A stretch of 64,000 nucleotides of DNA, taken from contig NC_014168.1 of assembly GCF_000092825.1 (NCBI RefSeq), positions 2,905,946 to 2,969,945 on the forward strand. The letters are read 5' to 3'. A model generated the notes under the pieces. That model saw nothing but the letters and a program-made list of their open reading frames with translations, was not told where the DNA came from and ran no database searches. The number at the start of each line of letters is the position of its first letter. The stretch's first letter is position 1. The position numbers and the translations under genes were made by a program. Shown here in pieces: positions 7,760 to 16,941 of the stretch. This stretch comes from Segniliparus rotundus DSM 44985 (GTDB taxonomy: Bacteria > Actinomycetota > Actinomycetes > Mycobacteriales > Mycobacteriaceae).

Positions 7760-9166
7760 ATGTCTACACCTTTCGGTCTTGCGACCACGCCGAGGCTGCT
7801 CACTGGCTGGGCGCGCACCGCCGCGACAAAAGCGGATGTCCTGCAGGTTGTCGACCCGCAGCAAGCGGTCGACGCTGTCGTCGCCGTCGCCAAGCACAAC
7901 GCCGAGGCTCCGAAGCACAGCCGACGCGGGGTCCTGGCCAGGGGGCTGGGGCGCTCCTATGGCGACCACGCGCTGAACGGCGGCGGGGTCGTGCTGGACA
8001 TGACGCGCCTGAACCGGGTGCATTCGATCAGCGCTCAAACCCGGATCGCCGATGTGGACGCCGGCGTGAGCCTGGATTTGCTCATGAAAGCGGCCTTGCC
8101 GCTGGGGCTGTGGGTGCCGGTGCTGCCGGGCACGCGCCAGGTGACGGTGGGCGGGGCCATCGGCAGCGACATCCACGGCAAGAACCACCACAGCGCGGGC
8201 AGTTTCGGGAACCATGTGCGGTCGATGGATCTTCTGCTCGCGTCCGGGGAGGTCCGAACGATCACGCCGGACGGCCCGGACTCGGCTCTGTTCTGGGCGA
8301 CGGTCGGCGGTTGCGGCCTCACGGGCGTGGTGCTGCGCGCGAAGATCGCGATGACGCCGACCGAGACCGCGTATTTCATCGCGGACGGCGACACCCCTGC
8401 CACGCTGGCGGAGACCATCGAGTTGCACAGCGACGGCTCGGAGGCGAACTACACGTATTCTTCGGCGTGGTTCGACGCGATTTCTCCGATGCCGAAGCTG
8501 GGCCGTTCGGTGGTGTCGCGCGGCTCGCTGGCGACAGTGGACCAGTTGCCGCTCGCGTTGCAGAAGAACCCTCTGGCGTTCGACGCGCCGCAGTTCTTCA
8601 CCGCGCCGGACGTCTTCCCGAACGGGCTGGCGAACAAATTCACTTTCGGGACGCTGACCAATGTGTGGTACAAGCTGGGCAAGAGCTATCGGGGCAAGGT
8701 GCAGAACCTGACGCAGTTCTACCACCCTCTGGACATGATCGGGGAGTGGAACCGGGCCTACGGCAGCAAGGGGTTCCTGCAATACCAGTTCATCGTCCCG
8801 CCGGAGGCGGTGGACGAGTTCCAGCGGATCATTCAGGACATCCAAAAATCCGGGCATGTCTCGTTCCTGAACGTGTTCAAGCTTTTCGGCCCGGGCAACA
8901 ACGCGCCGTTGTCCTTCCCGATCGCCGGTTGGAACATTTGCGTGGACTTCCCGATCAAGCCGGGGCTGCACGAGTTTTTGAGCGGGCTGGACGCCCGGAT
9001 CCTGAAATTCGGCGGCCGGGTCTACACGGCGAAGGATTCGCGCGTGGCCCCGGAGACTTTCCACGCGATGTACCCGAGGATCGGCGAATGGCTGGGCGTG
9101 CGGCGCAACGTGGACCCGGACGGGGTGTTCGCCTCAGATCTCGGCAGAAGATTGGAGCTTGTCTGA
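7760..9166 (+). CDS. dprE1: Decaprenylphosphoryl-beta-D-ribose 2'-oxidase
   Basis: FAD enzyme that oxidises decaprenyl-phosphoribose to the 2'-keto intermediate, first half of the epimerisation giving decaprenyl-phosphoarabinose, the sole arabinose donor for arabinogalactan and lipoarabinomannan. The 468 aa contain the vanillyl-alcohol-oxidase-type FAD domain ([32 protein letters not shown]) and the substrate domain with GWNICVDFP, whose Cys corresponds to Cys387 of M. tuberculosis, the residue modified by benzothiazinones. The end [13 protein letters not shown] is typical. dprE2 starts one base after the stop and aftA follows, so the three are one operon. Confidence 0.97.
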   Translation: MSTPFGLATTPRLLTGWARTAATKADVLQVVDPQQAVDAVVAVAKHNAEAPKHSRRGVLARGLGRSYGDHALNGGGVVLDMTRLNRVHSISAQTRIADVDAGVSLDLLMKAALPLGLWVPVLPGTRQVTVGGAIGSDIHGKNHHSAGSFGNHVRSMDLLLASGEVRTITPDGPDSALFWATVGGCGLTGVVLRAKIAMTPTETAYFIADGDTPATLAETIELHSDGSEANYTYSSAWFDAISPMPKLGRSVVSRGSLATVDQLPLALQKNPLAFDAPQFFTAPDVFPNGLANKFTFGTLTNVWYKLGKSYRGKVQNLTQFYHPLDMIGEWNRAYGSKGFLQYQFIVPPEAVDEFQRIIQDIQKSGHVSFLNVFKLFGPGNNAPLSFPIAGWNICVDFPIKPGLHEFLSGLDARILKFGGRVYTAKDSRVAPETFHAMYPRIGEWLGVRRNVDPDGVFASDLGRRLELV

Positions 9167-9167
9167 C

Positions 9168-9923
9168 ATGATGAACGCTGTTGGGGTCCCCAAGTCCGTG
9201 TTGCTGCTCGGCGGCGCCTCGGAGATCGCGCTCGCCATCGCCGAGGAGCTGCTCGACTCCGGCCCGTTGGTGGTCACGATCGCCGCGCGCGACACGCCCG
9301 CCCGCGCCGCCGCGGCCAAACGCCTCGAACGGCACAATGCGACGGTCCGGGTGGTGGATTTCGAGGCGACGGATTTCGCGAGCCACCCGAAGATCATGGA
9401 CGCGGTGTTCGAGGCGGGCGACGTGGATGTGAGCGTCGTGGCTTTCGCCGTGCTCGGCGACGCCGAGGAGAACTGGCAGAACCAGGCAAAAGCGGTCGAA
9501 CTCGCCCAGGTCAACTACACGGCGGCCGTGTCCGTGGGCGTGCTGCTCGGCGAGAAGATCAAGACGCAGGGGCACGGCCGCGTCATCGCGCTGTCCACGG
9601 TCGCGGGCGAGCGCGTCCGGCGGGCCAATTTCGTGTACGGCTCCTCCAAAGCCGGTTTTGACGGCTTCTACCTGTGCTTGGGCGAGGCCCTGGCGGAGCA
9701 CGGCGGCAAAGTCACCGTGGTGCGCCCCGGCCAGGTGCGCACCAAATTGAGCGCCGGGCACCCCCCGGCTCCGCTCACCGTGGACGCGCAGGACGTGGCA
9801 AAGGCGGCAGTCGCCGGCATGCGCGCGGGCAAGGAGATCGTGTGGGTCCCGTGGCCGTTCCGCTTCGTGATGTTCGCGTTCCGGCACATACCGCGCGCAA
9901 TCTTCCGTAAACTTCCAGTGTGA
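9168..9923 (+). CDS. dprE2: Decaprenylphosphoryl-2-keto-beta-D-erythro-pentose reductase
   Basis: NADH-dependent SDR that reduces the keto intermediate made by DprE1 to decaprenyl-phosphoarabinose. Of 251 aa, the Rossmann motif is LLLGGASEIALAIAE, followed by GDVDVSVVAFAVLGDAEE, NYTAAVSVGVLLGEK, STVAGERVRRANF and the active-site YGSSKAG (Tyr-x-x-x-Lys). The end HIPRAIFRKLPV matches the mycobacterial protein almost residue for residue. The ATG at 9168, ten bases after ggag, is chosen over the next ATG at 9171. It begins directly after the dprE1 stop, and its own stop overlaps the aftA GTG. Confidence 0.97.
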   Translation: MMNAVGVPKSVLLLGGASEIALAIAEELLDSGPLVVTIAARDTPARAAAAKRLERHNATVRVVDFEATDFASHPKIMDAVFEAGDVDVSVVAFAVLGDAEENWQNQAKAVELAQVNYTAAVSVGVLLGEKIKTQGHGRVIALSTVAGERVRRANFVYGSSKAGFDGFYLCLGEALAEHGGKVTVVRPGQVRTKLSAGHPPAPLTVDAQDVAKAAVAGMRAGKEIVWVPWPFRFVMFAFRHIPRAIFRKLPV

Positions 9924-11779
9924 TCGACGGGCGGCTCCGGGCTCTGCGGCCAGTGCTTGCGCTTACGACAGCGGCATTGGTCAGCCTCGTGGGCTTCAAG
10001 GCCGTGGCCACGGTCCATTGGCCCGCGTACAACAACTCGTACGTGCCGTACGCCGCCACCACCGCAGGGCAGCTCGTCTGCCTCGCGGTCGCTTTTCAGG
10101 CCGCGCTCTGGTTGCGCCAAGGCAAGCGGCGCGGGGAGCTGCTCGCGTGGCTGTCGGTCTCTGGTTTCGTCACCGCGACGCTGGCCCTGCCGCTGGGCTC
10201 CACCCGGCTTTTCCTGTTCGGGATCACCATCGACCCGCAATTCCGCACGTCGTATTTGACGAGGTTCACAGACTCCCCCGCGCTCGCGGACATGACGTAC
10301 TCCGGGCTGCCGCCGTACTACCCGCCTGCGTGGTTTTGGGTGGGCGGGCGGCTGGCGAGCCTGGCGGGGTGGCCGGGCTGGGCCGCGTACAAGCCGTATT
10401 CGATTTTGAGCATCGCGGTCGCGGCGACGGGGACGTATGTGTTGTGGTCCAAGCTGGTGCGCAAGGACCGCGCCCTGCTCGCGACGCTGGCCGAGACCGC
10501 GGTGGTTATCGTGCACGGGTCGCCGGAGCCGTACGGAGCGGTCCTCGCCCTGCCGCTGCCCGCTGTGCTGGTCATCGCGTACCGCGCGCTGCGGCGCGGT
10601 GGCCGAGGCGTGTGGGGGACGGGCGTGTACCTGGGCCTGTCCGCGCTCACGTACACGCTGTACGCCGGGTATGCGGCGTTCGCGGTTTTCTTGCTCGCCT
10701 TGTCCGCGGGCTGGGGCGGGGACCGGCGCGTGGTGGCCAAACGGCTCGCGGCCATGGCCGCTGTCTCGGTCCCCGTCGCATTGGTCAGTTGGGGGCCGTA
10801 CCTGCTCGCCGTGCTGCGCCATGGGGCGGGCGCCGATATGGCGCCGAGGTTCATGATGCGCAACGGGGCGACGTTGTCGCTGCCGATGACGTGGACGTTG
10901 ATCTCGGGTTTGTGCTGCCTGACCGGAACGTTGTGGATCATCGGCTGGTTCCGCCGCAACCACATCGCCCATGCGCTCGGGGTCGCGGTCGTGGCGGTGT
11001 ACCTTGTGACGTTCGCGTCGTTCTTGCTCTCCCTCGAAGGGACGACGCTGCTCGCGTTCCGGTTGCTGGTGCCGCTCCTCGCGATGCTGAGCTCCGCGGG
11101 CGTCCTCGCGTTCTTGCTGGGGGCCAGGGTCCTCGCCGTGCGCCTGCGCGGCGTCGGCGGGCGCCGGTTCAGCGTCCGGGCCATCGCGGCCGGGCTCGCG
11201 GCCATCGTTGCCGTCTCCTACGCCCAATCCATGCTGAACCTGATGGTCGAGCCGTTCACTGTGGCGAACACCGACACGGACGGCGACGGGCGGCGGGGGG
11301 ACGGGCGCGCGCCCGACGAAGGCCAGTACTACCGGGACGTCGATCACGCGATTCGCGAGTTCACCGGGAAAAAACCGGACCAGCTGGAGGTGCTCACCAG
11401 CGATTACGGGTTCCTCGCGATTTATCCTTACTGGGGTTTCCAAGCCCTCACCCCCCATTACGCCAACCCGCTCGCGCACTTCGAGGAACGTTCCGAAGCG
11501 ATCAAGTCCTGGGCGAAGCTCGCCAATCCCGATGATCTCCTCGCGGCGTGGCGCGCGCTGCCGTGGCGCGCGCCCGATGTGATCCTCTTCCGTCGAGGCG
11601 CGGACGGGAAATACCTCCTGCGGCTTTCGGCCGACATCTTCCCGAACCAGCCCAACGTGGTTCGCGAAGACGTGGCGTTCGACCCGAGGCTCTTCCCGGC
11701 GGGCTCGTTCGCCACCCGGGAGTTCGGCCCGTTCGTGGTTGTGATGCAAAAGTCTGGAGCCCTTGGCCGGTATCCCTGA
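9920..11779 (+). CDS. aftA: Galactan 5-O-arabinofuranosyltransferase
   Basis: Membrane GT-C glycosyltransferase that adds the first arabinofuranose to galactan using decaprenyl-phosphoarabinose, the product of the two genes upstream. The 619-aa protein has many hydrophobic segments in the first ~430 residues (for example ALTTAALVSLVGFKAV near the N-terminus, LGVAVVAVYLVTFASFLLSL mid-way) and a soluble C-terminal part on the periplasmic side (SDYGFLAIYPYWGFQALTPH). The GTG start at 9920 overlaps the dprE2 stop by four bases (GTGA), implying translational coupling. Assignment follows operon position and overall similarity to Rv3792. Confidence 0.94.
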   Translation: MIDGRLRALRPVLALTTAALVSLVGFKAVATVHWPAYNNSYVPYAATTAGQLVCLAVAFQAALWLRQGKRRGELLAWLSVSGFVTATLALPLGSTRLFLFGITIDPQFRTSYLTRFTDSPALADMTYSGLPPYYPPAWFWVGGRLASLAGWPGWAAYKPYSILSIAVAATGTYVLWSKLVRKDRALLATLAETAVVIVHGSPEPYGAVLALPLPAVLVIAYRALRRGGRGVWGTGVYLGLSALTYTLYAGYAAFAVFLLALSAGWGGDRRVVAKRLAAMAAVSVPVALVSWGPYLLAVLRHGAGADMAPRFMMRNGATLSLPMTWTLISGLCCLTGTLWIIGWFRRNHIAHALGVAVVAVYLVTFASFLLSLEGTTLLAFRLLVPLLAMLSSAGVLAFLLGARVLAVRLRGVGGRRFSVRAIAAGLAAIVAVSYAQSMLNLMVEPFTVANTDTDGDGRRGDGRAPDEGQYYRDVDHAIREFTGKKPDQLEVLTSDYGFLAIYPYWGFQALTPHYANPLAHFEERSEAIKSWAKLANPDDLLAAWRALPWRAPDVILFRRGADGKYLLRLSADIFPNQPNVVREDVAFDPRLFPAGSFATREFGPFVVVMQKSGALGRYP

Positions 11780-11904
11780 ACTGGGCTCCGTCCGCTCGGG
11801 GAATTCCCAGGGCGGCTGGTTCGTTCCACGGGTACCGTTCCACGCAGACATCCAGGGTATATATTGCCTAGAGCTAAGTAATTCTGATTCGAAGGGGCTC
11901 GCAA

Positions 11905-13755
11905 GTGGCCAGAACGGACGACGACACATGGTCGATCACCGAGTCTGTCGGGGCGACCGCGCTGCTTGTGGCCACCGCGCGAGCCTTTGAGGCACGCAAG
12001 GCCGACCCGCTTGCCACCGACCCGTTCGCGGAGCTGCTGGTGAGCGCCGCAGGCGGGAAATGGGCAGCGGCCTTGCGCGGCGAAGGCCCCGTCTTCGAAG
12101 CTTTCGGCACGAGCTGGTTCGGCATGAGTTTTCAACGCTACCAGGGCGCGCGGACGCAGTTTTTCGACGCGGTCTTCGCGGCGGCCGAGGCCGCTGGCGT
12201 GCGGCAGTACGTCATCCTTGCCGCCGGTTTGGACGCGCGGGCCTACCGGCTCAGCTACCCCGAGGGCAGCCGGGTGTTCGAGCTCGACCAGCCGCACGTG
12301 CTCGATTTCAAGACGCAAACCCTGGCCGGGATCGGCGTCGCCCCGGCAGCGGGCAGAGTGACCGTGCCGATCGACCTGCGCCAGGACTGGCCGACGGCTC
12401 TGGTCAAAGCGGGGTTCGCCCCGGCGAAACCGTCCGCGTGGCTCGTCGAAGGGCTCCTGATGTATTTGTCCGCGAAAGCGGAGACTCTCCTGCTGGAGCG
12501 GTTGCTCTCGCTGTCCGCGCCGGGGAGCTGGGCCGGGATCGAGCATATGCAGCCGATGGACGCCGAAGGGATGCAGCAGGAGGTGCGCCGGCTCGCGCCG
12601 CAAATCACCGACGGCGCCGCGAACTGGTCTTCGAACTTCGCCGAACTCATCTATAACGAGCCGCGACCCGACTTGGTCGAACGGCTGACCGCAGAGGGCT
12701 GGGCCGCCCAGGGGGTCTCCTCGGCCAAGCACATGGCGCAGCTCGGCCACCCGGTCGACTCGCCGGCCCTCGGGCAAACAGCTCTGGCGACCACGTTCAG
12801 CACGACCACATTGGTCACCGCGACCCTGCAGCAAGAGCGACGAAGGAGCATCATGCCAAGAAACGACAACGACACCTGGTCCATCGCCGAGTCCGTCGGC
12901 GTCACTGCTGTCATGGTCGCCGCAGCCCGCGCCCATGAGACCGCGAAACCAGACGGGCTTATCAACGACCCGCACGCCGCCACATTGGTGCGGGCCTCCG
13001 GGGTGCCTTTTTTCGTCAGGTCGCTCGACGGCGAGGTCGAGCTGGGCGATGATCCGCTCATCAGCGCTTACGTCGAAGCCTTGGTCTCCTACCAGGCGGC
13101 TCGGACCACAGTGTTCGACCGCTTCTTCCAGGAAGCGGCCGAGGCGGGGGTGCGGCAAGCGGTGATCCTCGCCTCCGGCCTGGACTCGCGCGCCTACCGC
13201 CTGCCCTGGCCGGACGGCACGACCGTCTACGAGATCGACCAGCCCCAGGTGCTCGCGTTCAAAGCAGAGACCTTGGCGGACGTCGTTCCGACCGCCCGAC
13301 GCGTCGCCGTGCCGGTGGACCTGCGCGAGGACTGGCCGAAGTCACTGGCCGAAGCTGGTCTGGACCCGGCCGAACCCGTCGCGTGGCTCGCCGAGGGGCT
13401 CCTGCCGTATTTGCCCGCGGAGGCGGAGCGCCTGCTGTTCGAGCGAATCGACTCGCTCGCCGCGCCAGGCAGCCGCATCGCGGTGGAGAACTGGCCCGCG
13501 CGCGCCGTGACGGCAGAGCGCCAACAATTACAGCGGCGGGTCTTCTCGACTGTCGCCCCCGATCTCGATCTCGACATCGAAGACCTCGTCTTCCAAGGCG
13601 AAGACCGCCTCGACGTGCCCGGTTGGCTGGCAGAACATGGCTTCGCCGTGCAGAACACCCCGAGCCAGGAAGTGCTCGCCGCGCTCGGCCGCACCCCCGA
13701 TCCCCGTGTCGCGGACGCTCGTCCGCAAAGCTACTTCGTGATAGCGAATCGCTGA
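11905..13755 (+). CDS. Double-length (fused) LCM-type SAM methyltransferase
   Basis: One open frame of 616 aa containing two full copies of the PF04072 leucine-carboxyl-methyltransferase-like fold, each about 300 aa as in the many single-domain mycobacterial paralogs. Copy 1 (residues 1-~310) has DDTWSITESVGATAL, the SAM-binding VILAAGLDARAYRL, FELDQPHVLDFK and AWLVEGLLMYL. Copy 2 (~317-616) has NDTWSIAESVGVTAV, VILASGLDSRAYRL and AWLAEGLLPYL. No stop separates them. The join still carries a good ribosome site and ATG (12842-12855), so copy 2 may also be made alone. GTG 11905 follows gaagggg. Methyl acceptor unknown. Loss of a stop codon between tandem duplicates is the simplest origin. Confidence 0.9.
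   Translation: MARTDDDTWSITESVGATALLVATARAFEARKADPLATDPFAELLVSAAGGKWAAALRGEGPVFEAFGTSWFGMSFQRYQGARTQFFDAVFAAAEAAGVRQYVILAAGLDARAYRLSYPEGSRVFELDQPHVLDFKTQTLAGIGVAPAAGRVTVPIDLRQDWPTALVKAGFAPAKPSAWLVEGLLMYLSAKAETLLLERLLSLSAPGSWAGIEHMQPMDAEGMQQEVRRLAPQITDGAANWSSNFAELIYNEPRPDLVERLTAEGWAAQGVSSAKHMAQLGHPVDSPALGQTALATTFSTTTLVTATLQQERRRSIMPRNDNDTWSIAESVGVTAVMVAAARAHETAKPDGLINDPHAATLVRASGVPFFVRSLDGEVELGDDPLISAYVEALVSYQAARTTVFDRFFQEAAEAGVRQAVILASGLDSRAYRLPWPDGTTVYEIDQPQVLAFKAETLADVVPTARRVAVPVDLREDWPKSLAEAGLDPAEPVAWLAEGLLPYLPAEAERLLFERIDSLAAPGSRIAVENWPARAVTAERQQLQRRVFSTVAPDLDLDIEDLVFQGEDRLDVPGWLAEHGFAVQNTPSQEVLAALGRTPDPRVADARPQSYFVIANR
12842..12855 (+). promoter_or_regulatory. Internal ribosome binding site and ATG inside the fused methyltransferase
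   Basis: gaaggag at 12842-12848, four bases, then an in-frame ATG at 12853 exactly where the second methyltransferase unit begins. It looks like the retained start of a formerly separate gene and could allow independent translation of the second domain. Confidence 0.65.
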
Positions 13756-13781
13756 TCGCGACAAACAGAACCGGAGGCCTC

Positions 13782-14684
13782 ATGGCGAGAACTGACAACG
13801 ACTCGTGGTCCATCGCCGAATCCGTCGGCGCGACCGCGGTCATGGTGGCGGCCGCGCGGGCGATCGCCACGAAAGCGGAAAACCCCATTATCACCGACCA
13901 GTTCGCAGAACCGCTGGTCCAGGCCGTTGGCGTGGACTTTTGGAGCAAATTCGCAGCTGGCGAGATCACGGTGGGCGAGGAAGACGAGAAACAGTTCGGC
14001 TCCCCCTCGGTCATGGCGAACTCCATGGCGGTGCGCACGAAGTTCTTCGACGAGTTCTTCATGGCGGCTGGGGCGGCCGGGGCGCTGCAAGCGGTGATCC
14101 TCGCCTCCGGCCTGGACTCGCGCGCCTACCGCCTGTCTTGGCCGGACGGCACGACCGTCTACGAGCTCGACCAACCACAGGTGATCGAGTTCAAAACGAC
14201 CACGCTCAGCAGGCTCGGCGCGACGCCTGCCACGACGCGGGTCGCGATTCCGGTGGATTTGCGCCACGACTGGCCGAAGACACTGGTGGATCATGGCTTC
14301 GATCCGTCGAAGCCAAGCGCGTGGAGCGTCGAGGGCCTCACCCCGTATTTGCCGGGCGAGTCAGAAAGGCTGCTGTACGAGCGGATCGACGCGCTCTCGC
14401 CCCAGGGCAGCTGGGCTGCGGTGGAGTACATCAAAAACATCCACGAGCTCGACACCAGCCAGTACACGCACGCGGCGCAGCGGTTCAAAGAGCTCGGCTT
14501 GGACCTTGACATGGACAATCTTTTCTACCGTGAACCGGGCCGCAGCGACGCGGCCGAATGGTTCGCCGAGCACAATTGGGCGACGGAGACGGTCACGACG
14601 GACGACCTGTTGAACGCGTCGGGCCTGCCGAGGCCCGAGCAGCGCCAGTTCAACAACGCGACCTACCTCACCAGCCGCAAGTGA
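13782..14684 (+). CDS. LCM-type SAM-dependent methyltransferase (third tandem copy)
   Basis: A single-domain 300-aa member of the same family as the fused gene just upstream: DNDSWSIAESVGATAV, SAM site VILASGLDSRAYRL, YELDQPQVIEFK, AWSVEGLTPYL. ATG 13782 is preceded by ggagg at 13773-13777, and the gene starts 26 bases after the upstream stop, so co-transcription is likely. A stretch of about 77 bases around the SAM motif (14089-14165) is nearly identical to the second unit of the fused gene (13156-13232), while flanking sequence has diverged, suggesting gene conversion. The acceptor is unknown; Actinobacteria carry many such paralogs. Confidence 0.92.
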   Translation: MARTDNDSWSIAESVGATAVMVAAARAIATKAENPIITDQFAEPLVQAVGVDFWSKFAAGEITVGEEDEKQFGSPSVMANSMAVRTKFFDEFFMAAGAAGALQAVILASGLDSRAYRLSWPDGTTVYELDQPQVIEFKTTTLSRLGATPATTRVAIPVDLRHDWPKTLVDHGFDPSKPSAWSVEGLTPYLPGESERLLYERIDALSPQGSWAAVEYIKNIHELDTSQYTHAAQRFKELGLDLDMDNLFYREPGRSDAAEWFAEHNWATETVTTDDLLNASGLPRPEQRQFNNATYLTSRK

Positions 14685-14735
14685 CTTCCCTTGCGCCTGT
14701 CTTCTCGCACGGGACGGGCGAGTAGGGTTTTGCTC

Positions 14736-15980
14736 ATGCCCGCTTTGGCCCACAAGTTCCACGCGTTGGCGGCTTCGGCTGCGCTCGCCGCCGCCGCGCT
14801 CGTGCCGCTGCCTGCCCACGCCGACCCTGCCGGCTCCTGCGCGCTCGGCGGGATGACGACCCGGCAAAAGCTCGCGCAGCTGCTCATGCCTGGCGTGACC
14901 GGGGCGCAGGACATGCGCGATGTGGTGGCCCGAGAACAGGTCGGCGGGGTGTTCATCGGCAGCATGACCAGTCACGCGCTGCTTTCCTCCGGCCAGATCG
15001 GCGAGATCTCCGCATCCGCTGGGGCGCCGCTGCTCGTGTCCATCGACGAGGAAGGCGGGCGGGTGTCCCGCATCCCGGACCTGATCGGCCAGGCACCCTC
15101 GGCTCGGACGCTCGCCCAGACGAAAACACCCGAGCAGGTGCGCGCCTTCGCCGCCGACCGTGGCCGTCAGCTGCGGGCTCTTGGGGTCACAGCCGACTTC
15201 GCGCCCGACGCGGACGTGTTCGCCGGGGACGCGGACACCGTCATCGGGGACCGCTCGTTCAGCGGCGACCCGCACACCGCCGCCGAATACGCCGAGGCGT
15301 ACGCGCAGGGCCTGCGCGACGGCGGGGTCCTGCCGGTGGTCAAACACTTCCCCGGCCACGGCCGGGCTTCCGGCGACTCGCACCAAGGCTCAGTCACCAC
15401 TCCCGACCTGGCGGATCTGCAAGACTTCGACCTGGTGCCGTTCCGTGAGATCGTCGGGCGGCTCGGGTCTGGGACGGCAGTGATGGTCGGGCATCTGACG
15501 GTGCCGGGGCTCACGGAGCCGGGTCTGCCGACAAGCCTGTCCCCGGCCACGTACCGTTTGCTCCGGGAGGGTTCCGGCTACGGGGCGGCTGGGTTTGACG
15601 GCCTTGTGTTCACCGACGATCTTTCCGGTATGAAAGCCGTCTCGTCCCGGTACGATGTGCCGCACGCGGTGGCGGCCGCGTTGGAGGCGGGGGCGGATGT
15701 GGCGTTGTGGCTGTCCACCTCGCAGGTGTCCGCTGTCCTGGACACCCTTGAGCACGAGGTGGCCTCGGGGGCGTTCCCCATCGCCAGGGTCGAAGCTTCG
15801 GTCGGCAGAGTCCTTGCCGCCAAGGGCGTGCGGGCGGGAACCTGCGGCGTGGGGCAAGCCCGGCCGGCTGCTCCTGAGGAGCCTGGGCACGACCCTGAGC
15901 TGACGGACGAGCCGACCGAGGACGAGGACGCGCCAGCGGCGGACGAAGCGCCAGCAGAGGACGCGCGGCCCGTCGAATGA
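14736..15980 (+). CDS. Secreted glycoside hydrolase family 3 beta-N-acetylglucosaminidase
   Basis: Predicted to remove N-acetylglucosamine from peptidoglycan turnover fragments (NagZ/LpqI type). ATG 14736 starts a signal peptide (ALAASAALAAAALVPLPAHA). The mature part has the GH3 TIM barrel with SIDEEGGRVSRI, the NagZ-type loop KHFPGHGRASGDSH (catalytic His/Asp) and VFTDDLSGMKAV (nucleophile Asp). No lipobox Cys is seen, unlike M. tuberculosis LpqI. After the barrel the C-terminal ~45 residues form an acidic Glu/Asp/Ala/Pro tail (EPTEDEDAPAADEAPAEDA) unusual for the family and probably disordered. 414 aa. It stands alone on this strand. Confidence 0.93.
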   Translation: MPALAHKFHALAASAALAAAALVPLPAHADPAGSCALGGMTTRQKLAQLLMPGVTGAQDMRDVVAREQVGGVFIGSMTSHALLSSGQIGEISASAGAPLLVSIDEEGGRVSRIPDLIGQAPSARTLAQTKTPEQVRAFAADRGRQLRALGVTADFAPDADVFAGDADTVIGDRSFSGDPHTAAEYAEAYAQGLRDGGVLPVVKHFPGHGRASGDSHQGSVTTPDLADLQDFDLVPFREIVGRLGSGTAVMVGHLTVPGLTEPGLPTSLSPATYRLLREGSGYGAAGFDGLVFTDDLSGMKAVSSRYDVPHAVAAALEAGADVALWLSTSQVSAVLDTLEHEVASGAFPIARVEASVGRVLAAKGVRAGTCGVGQARPAAPEEPGHDPELTDEPTEDEDAPAADEAPAEDARPVE

Positions 15981-16029
15981 TGGATTGAGCGGCGGGGAAT
16001 TCCGGGGCGGGATCGGCATTGTGAGATGT

Positions 16030-16877
16030 ATGCCGACTGCGCCAAAACTGCTCCAGCCCTACACGCTTCGCGGCGTGACGTTCCGCAACCGCATATGGCT
16101 CTCGCCGATGTGCCAGTACTCGGTCTTCAACGAGGACGGCGTGCCGCGCACATGGCATCTCGCGCATCTCGGGGCCCGAGCGGCAGGCGGCTTCGGGCTG
16201 GTCATGACGGAGGCCGCGGCAGTGTCGCCGCAAGGTCGCATCTCCCCGCAGGACGCGGGGAGATGGAACGACGAACAACGCGACGCGTGGGCGAAGATCG
16301 TGGCGTTTCTGCACAACCAAGGCGCGAAAGCCGGTGTGCAGCTGGCGCACGCCGGTCGCAAAGGATCGCAATACGGCGAGTTCCCCGCCGACCCGAAAGA
16401 GAGCATCGCACCCGACCAGGGCGGTTGGGAGACCATCGCGCCGTCCCCGATCCCGTTCGCAGACCACCTCCCGCCCCGCGAGATGACCGGGGACGACATC
16501 GCGCGAACAAAGCAGGCGTCGTGGAAGCCGCCCGCCGCGCCGACGAGGCAGGATTTGACGTGGCCGAACTGCATGCGGCGCACGGCTCCCTGTTGCACGA
16601 GTTTCTCTCGCCGCTGTCGAACCAGCGCGCAGACGAGCATGGCGGCGACTTCGCCGGACGGACGAAATTCCTCATCGAAACCGCAGAAGCGGTGCGCGCG
16701 GTGTGGCCCGAGAGCAAGCCGCTGTTTGTGCGCGTCTCTGGCACAGACTGGATCGAAGGCGGGTGGGACGTCGAGCAATCCGGTCGTCTCGCCGAACTCG
16801 GCGTCGCATGGCGGGACGCCCCCTATCCGCCGCAGTACACGAGGGGGAAATGGGACGATGTCGTGAACACGGCGTGA
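16030..16877 (+). pseudogene. Broken NADH:flavin oxidoreductase (Old Yellow Enzyme family)
   Basis: The first frame from ATG 16030 reads a good OYE N-terminus (LLQPYTLRGVTFRNRIWLSP, TWHLAHLGARAAGGFGLVMT, LAHAGRKGS). Around 16505-16520 the reading frame shifts by one base, and the family sequence continues in another frame (VEAARRADEAGFDVAELHAA, LLHEFLSPLSN, FAGRTKFLIETAEAV). After GGWDVEQSGRLAELG the sequence jumps straight to the family C-terminus (YPPQY), so roughly 80-90 residues carrying the FMN phosphate-binding part of the barrel are deleted. With both a frameshift and a deletion it cannot make an active enzyme. Confidence 0.88.
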
Positions 16878-16941
16878 GCCGGACGGTTTCCGGCGCGAAG
16901 GCGACGGCGCGCGCCGCATGTCGAGGAGTTCCGGGCGGGCC

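Noticed and set aside
9668-11929. 753-codon open frame on the minus strand opposite aftA
   Set aside because: It is antisense to a well-identified gene; composition is Arg/His/Pro/Gln-rich as expected from a high-GC shadow frame and no motif is present.
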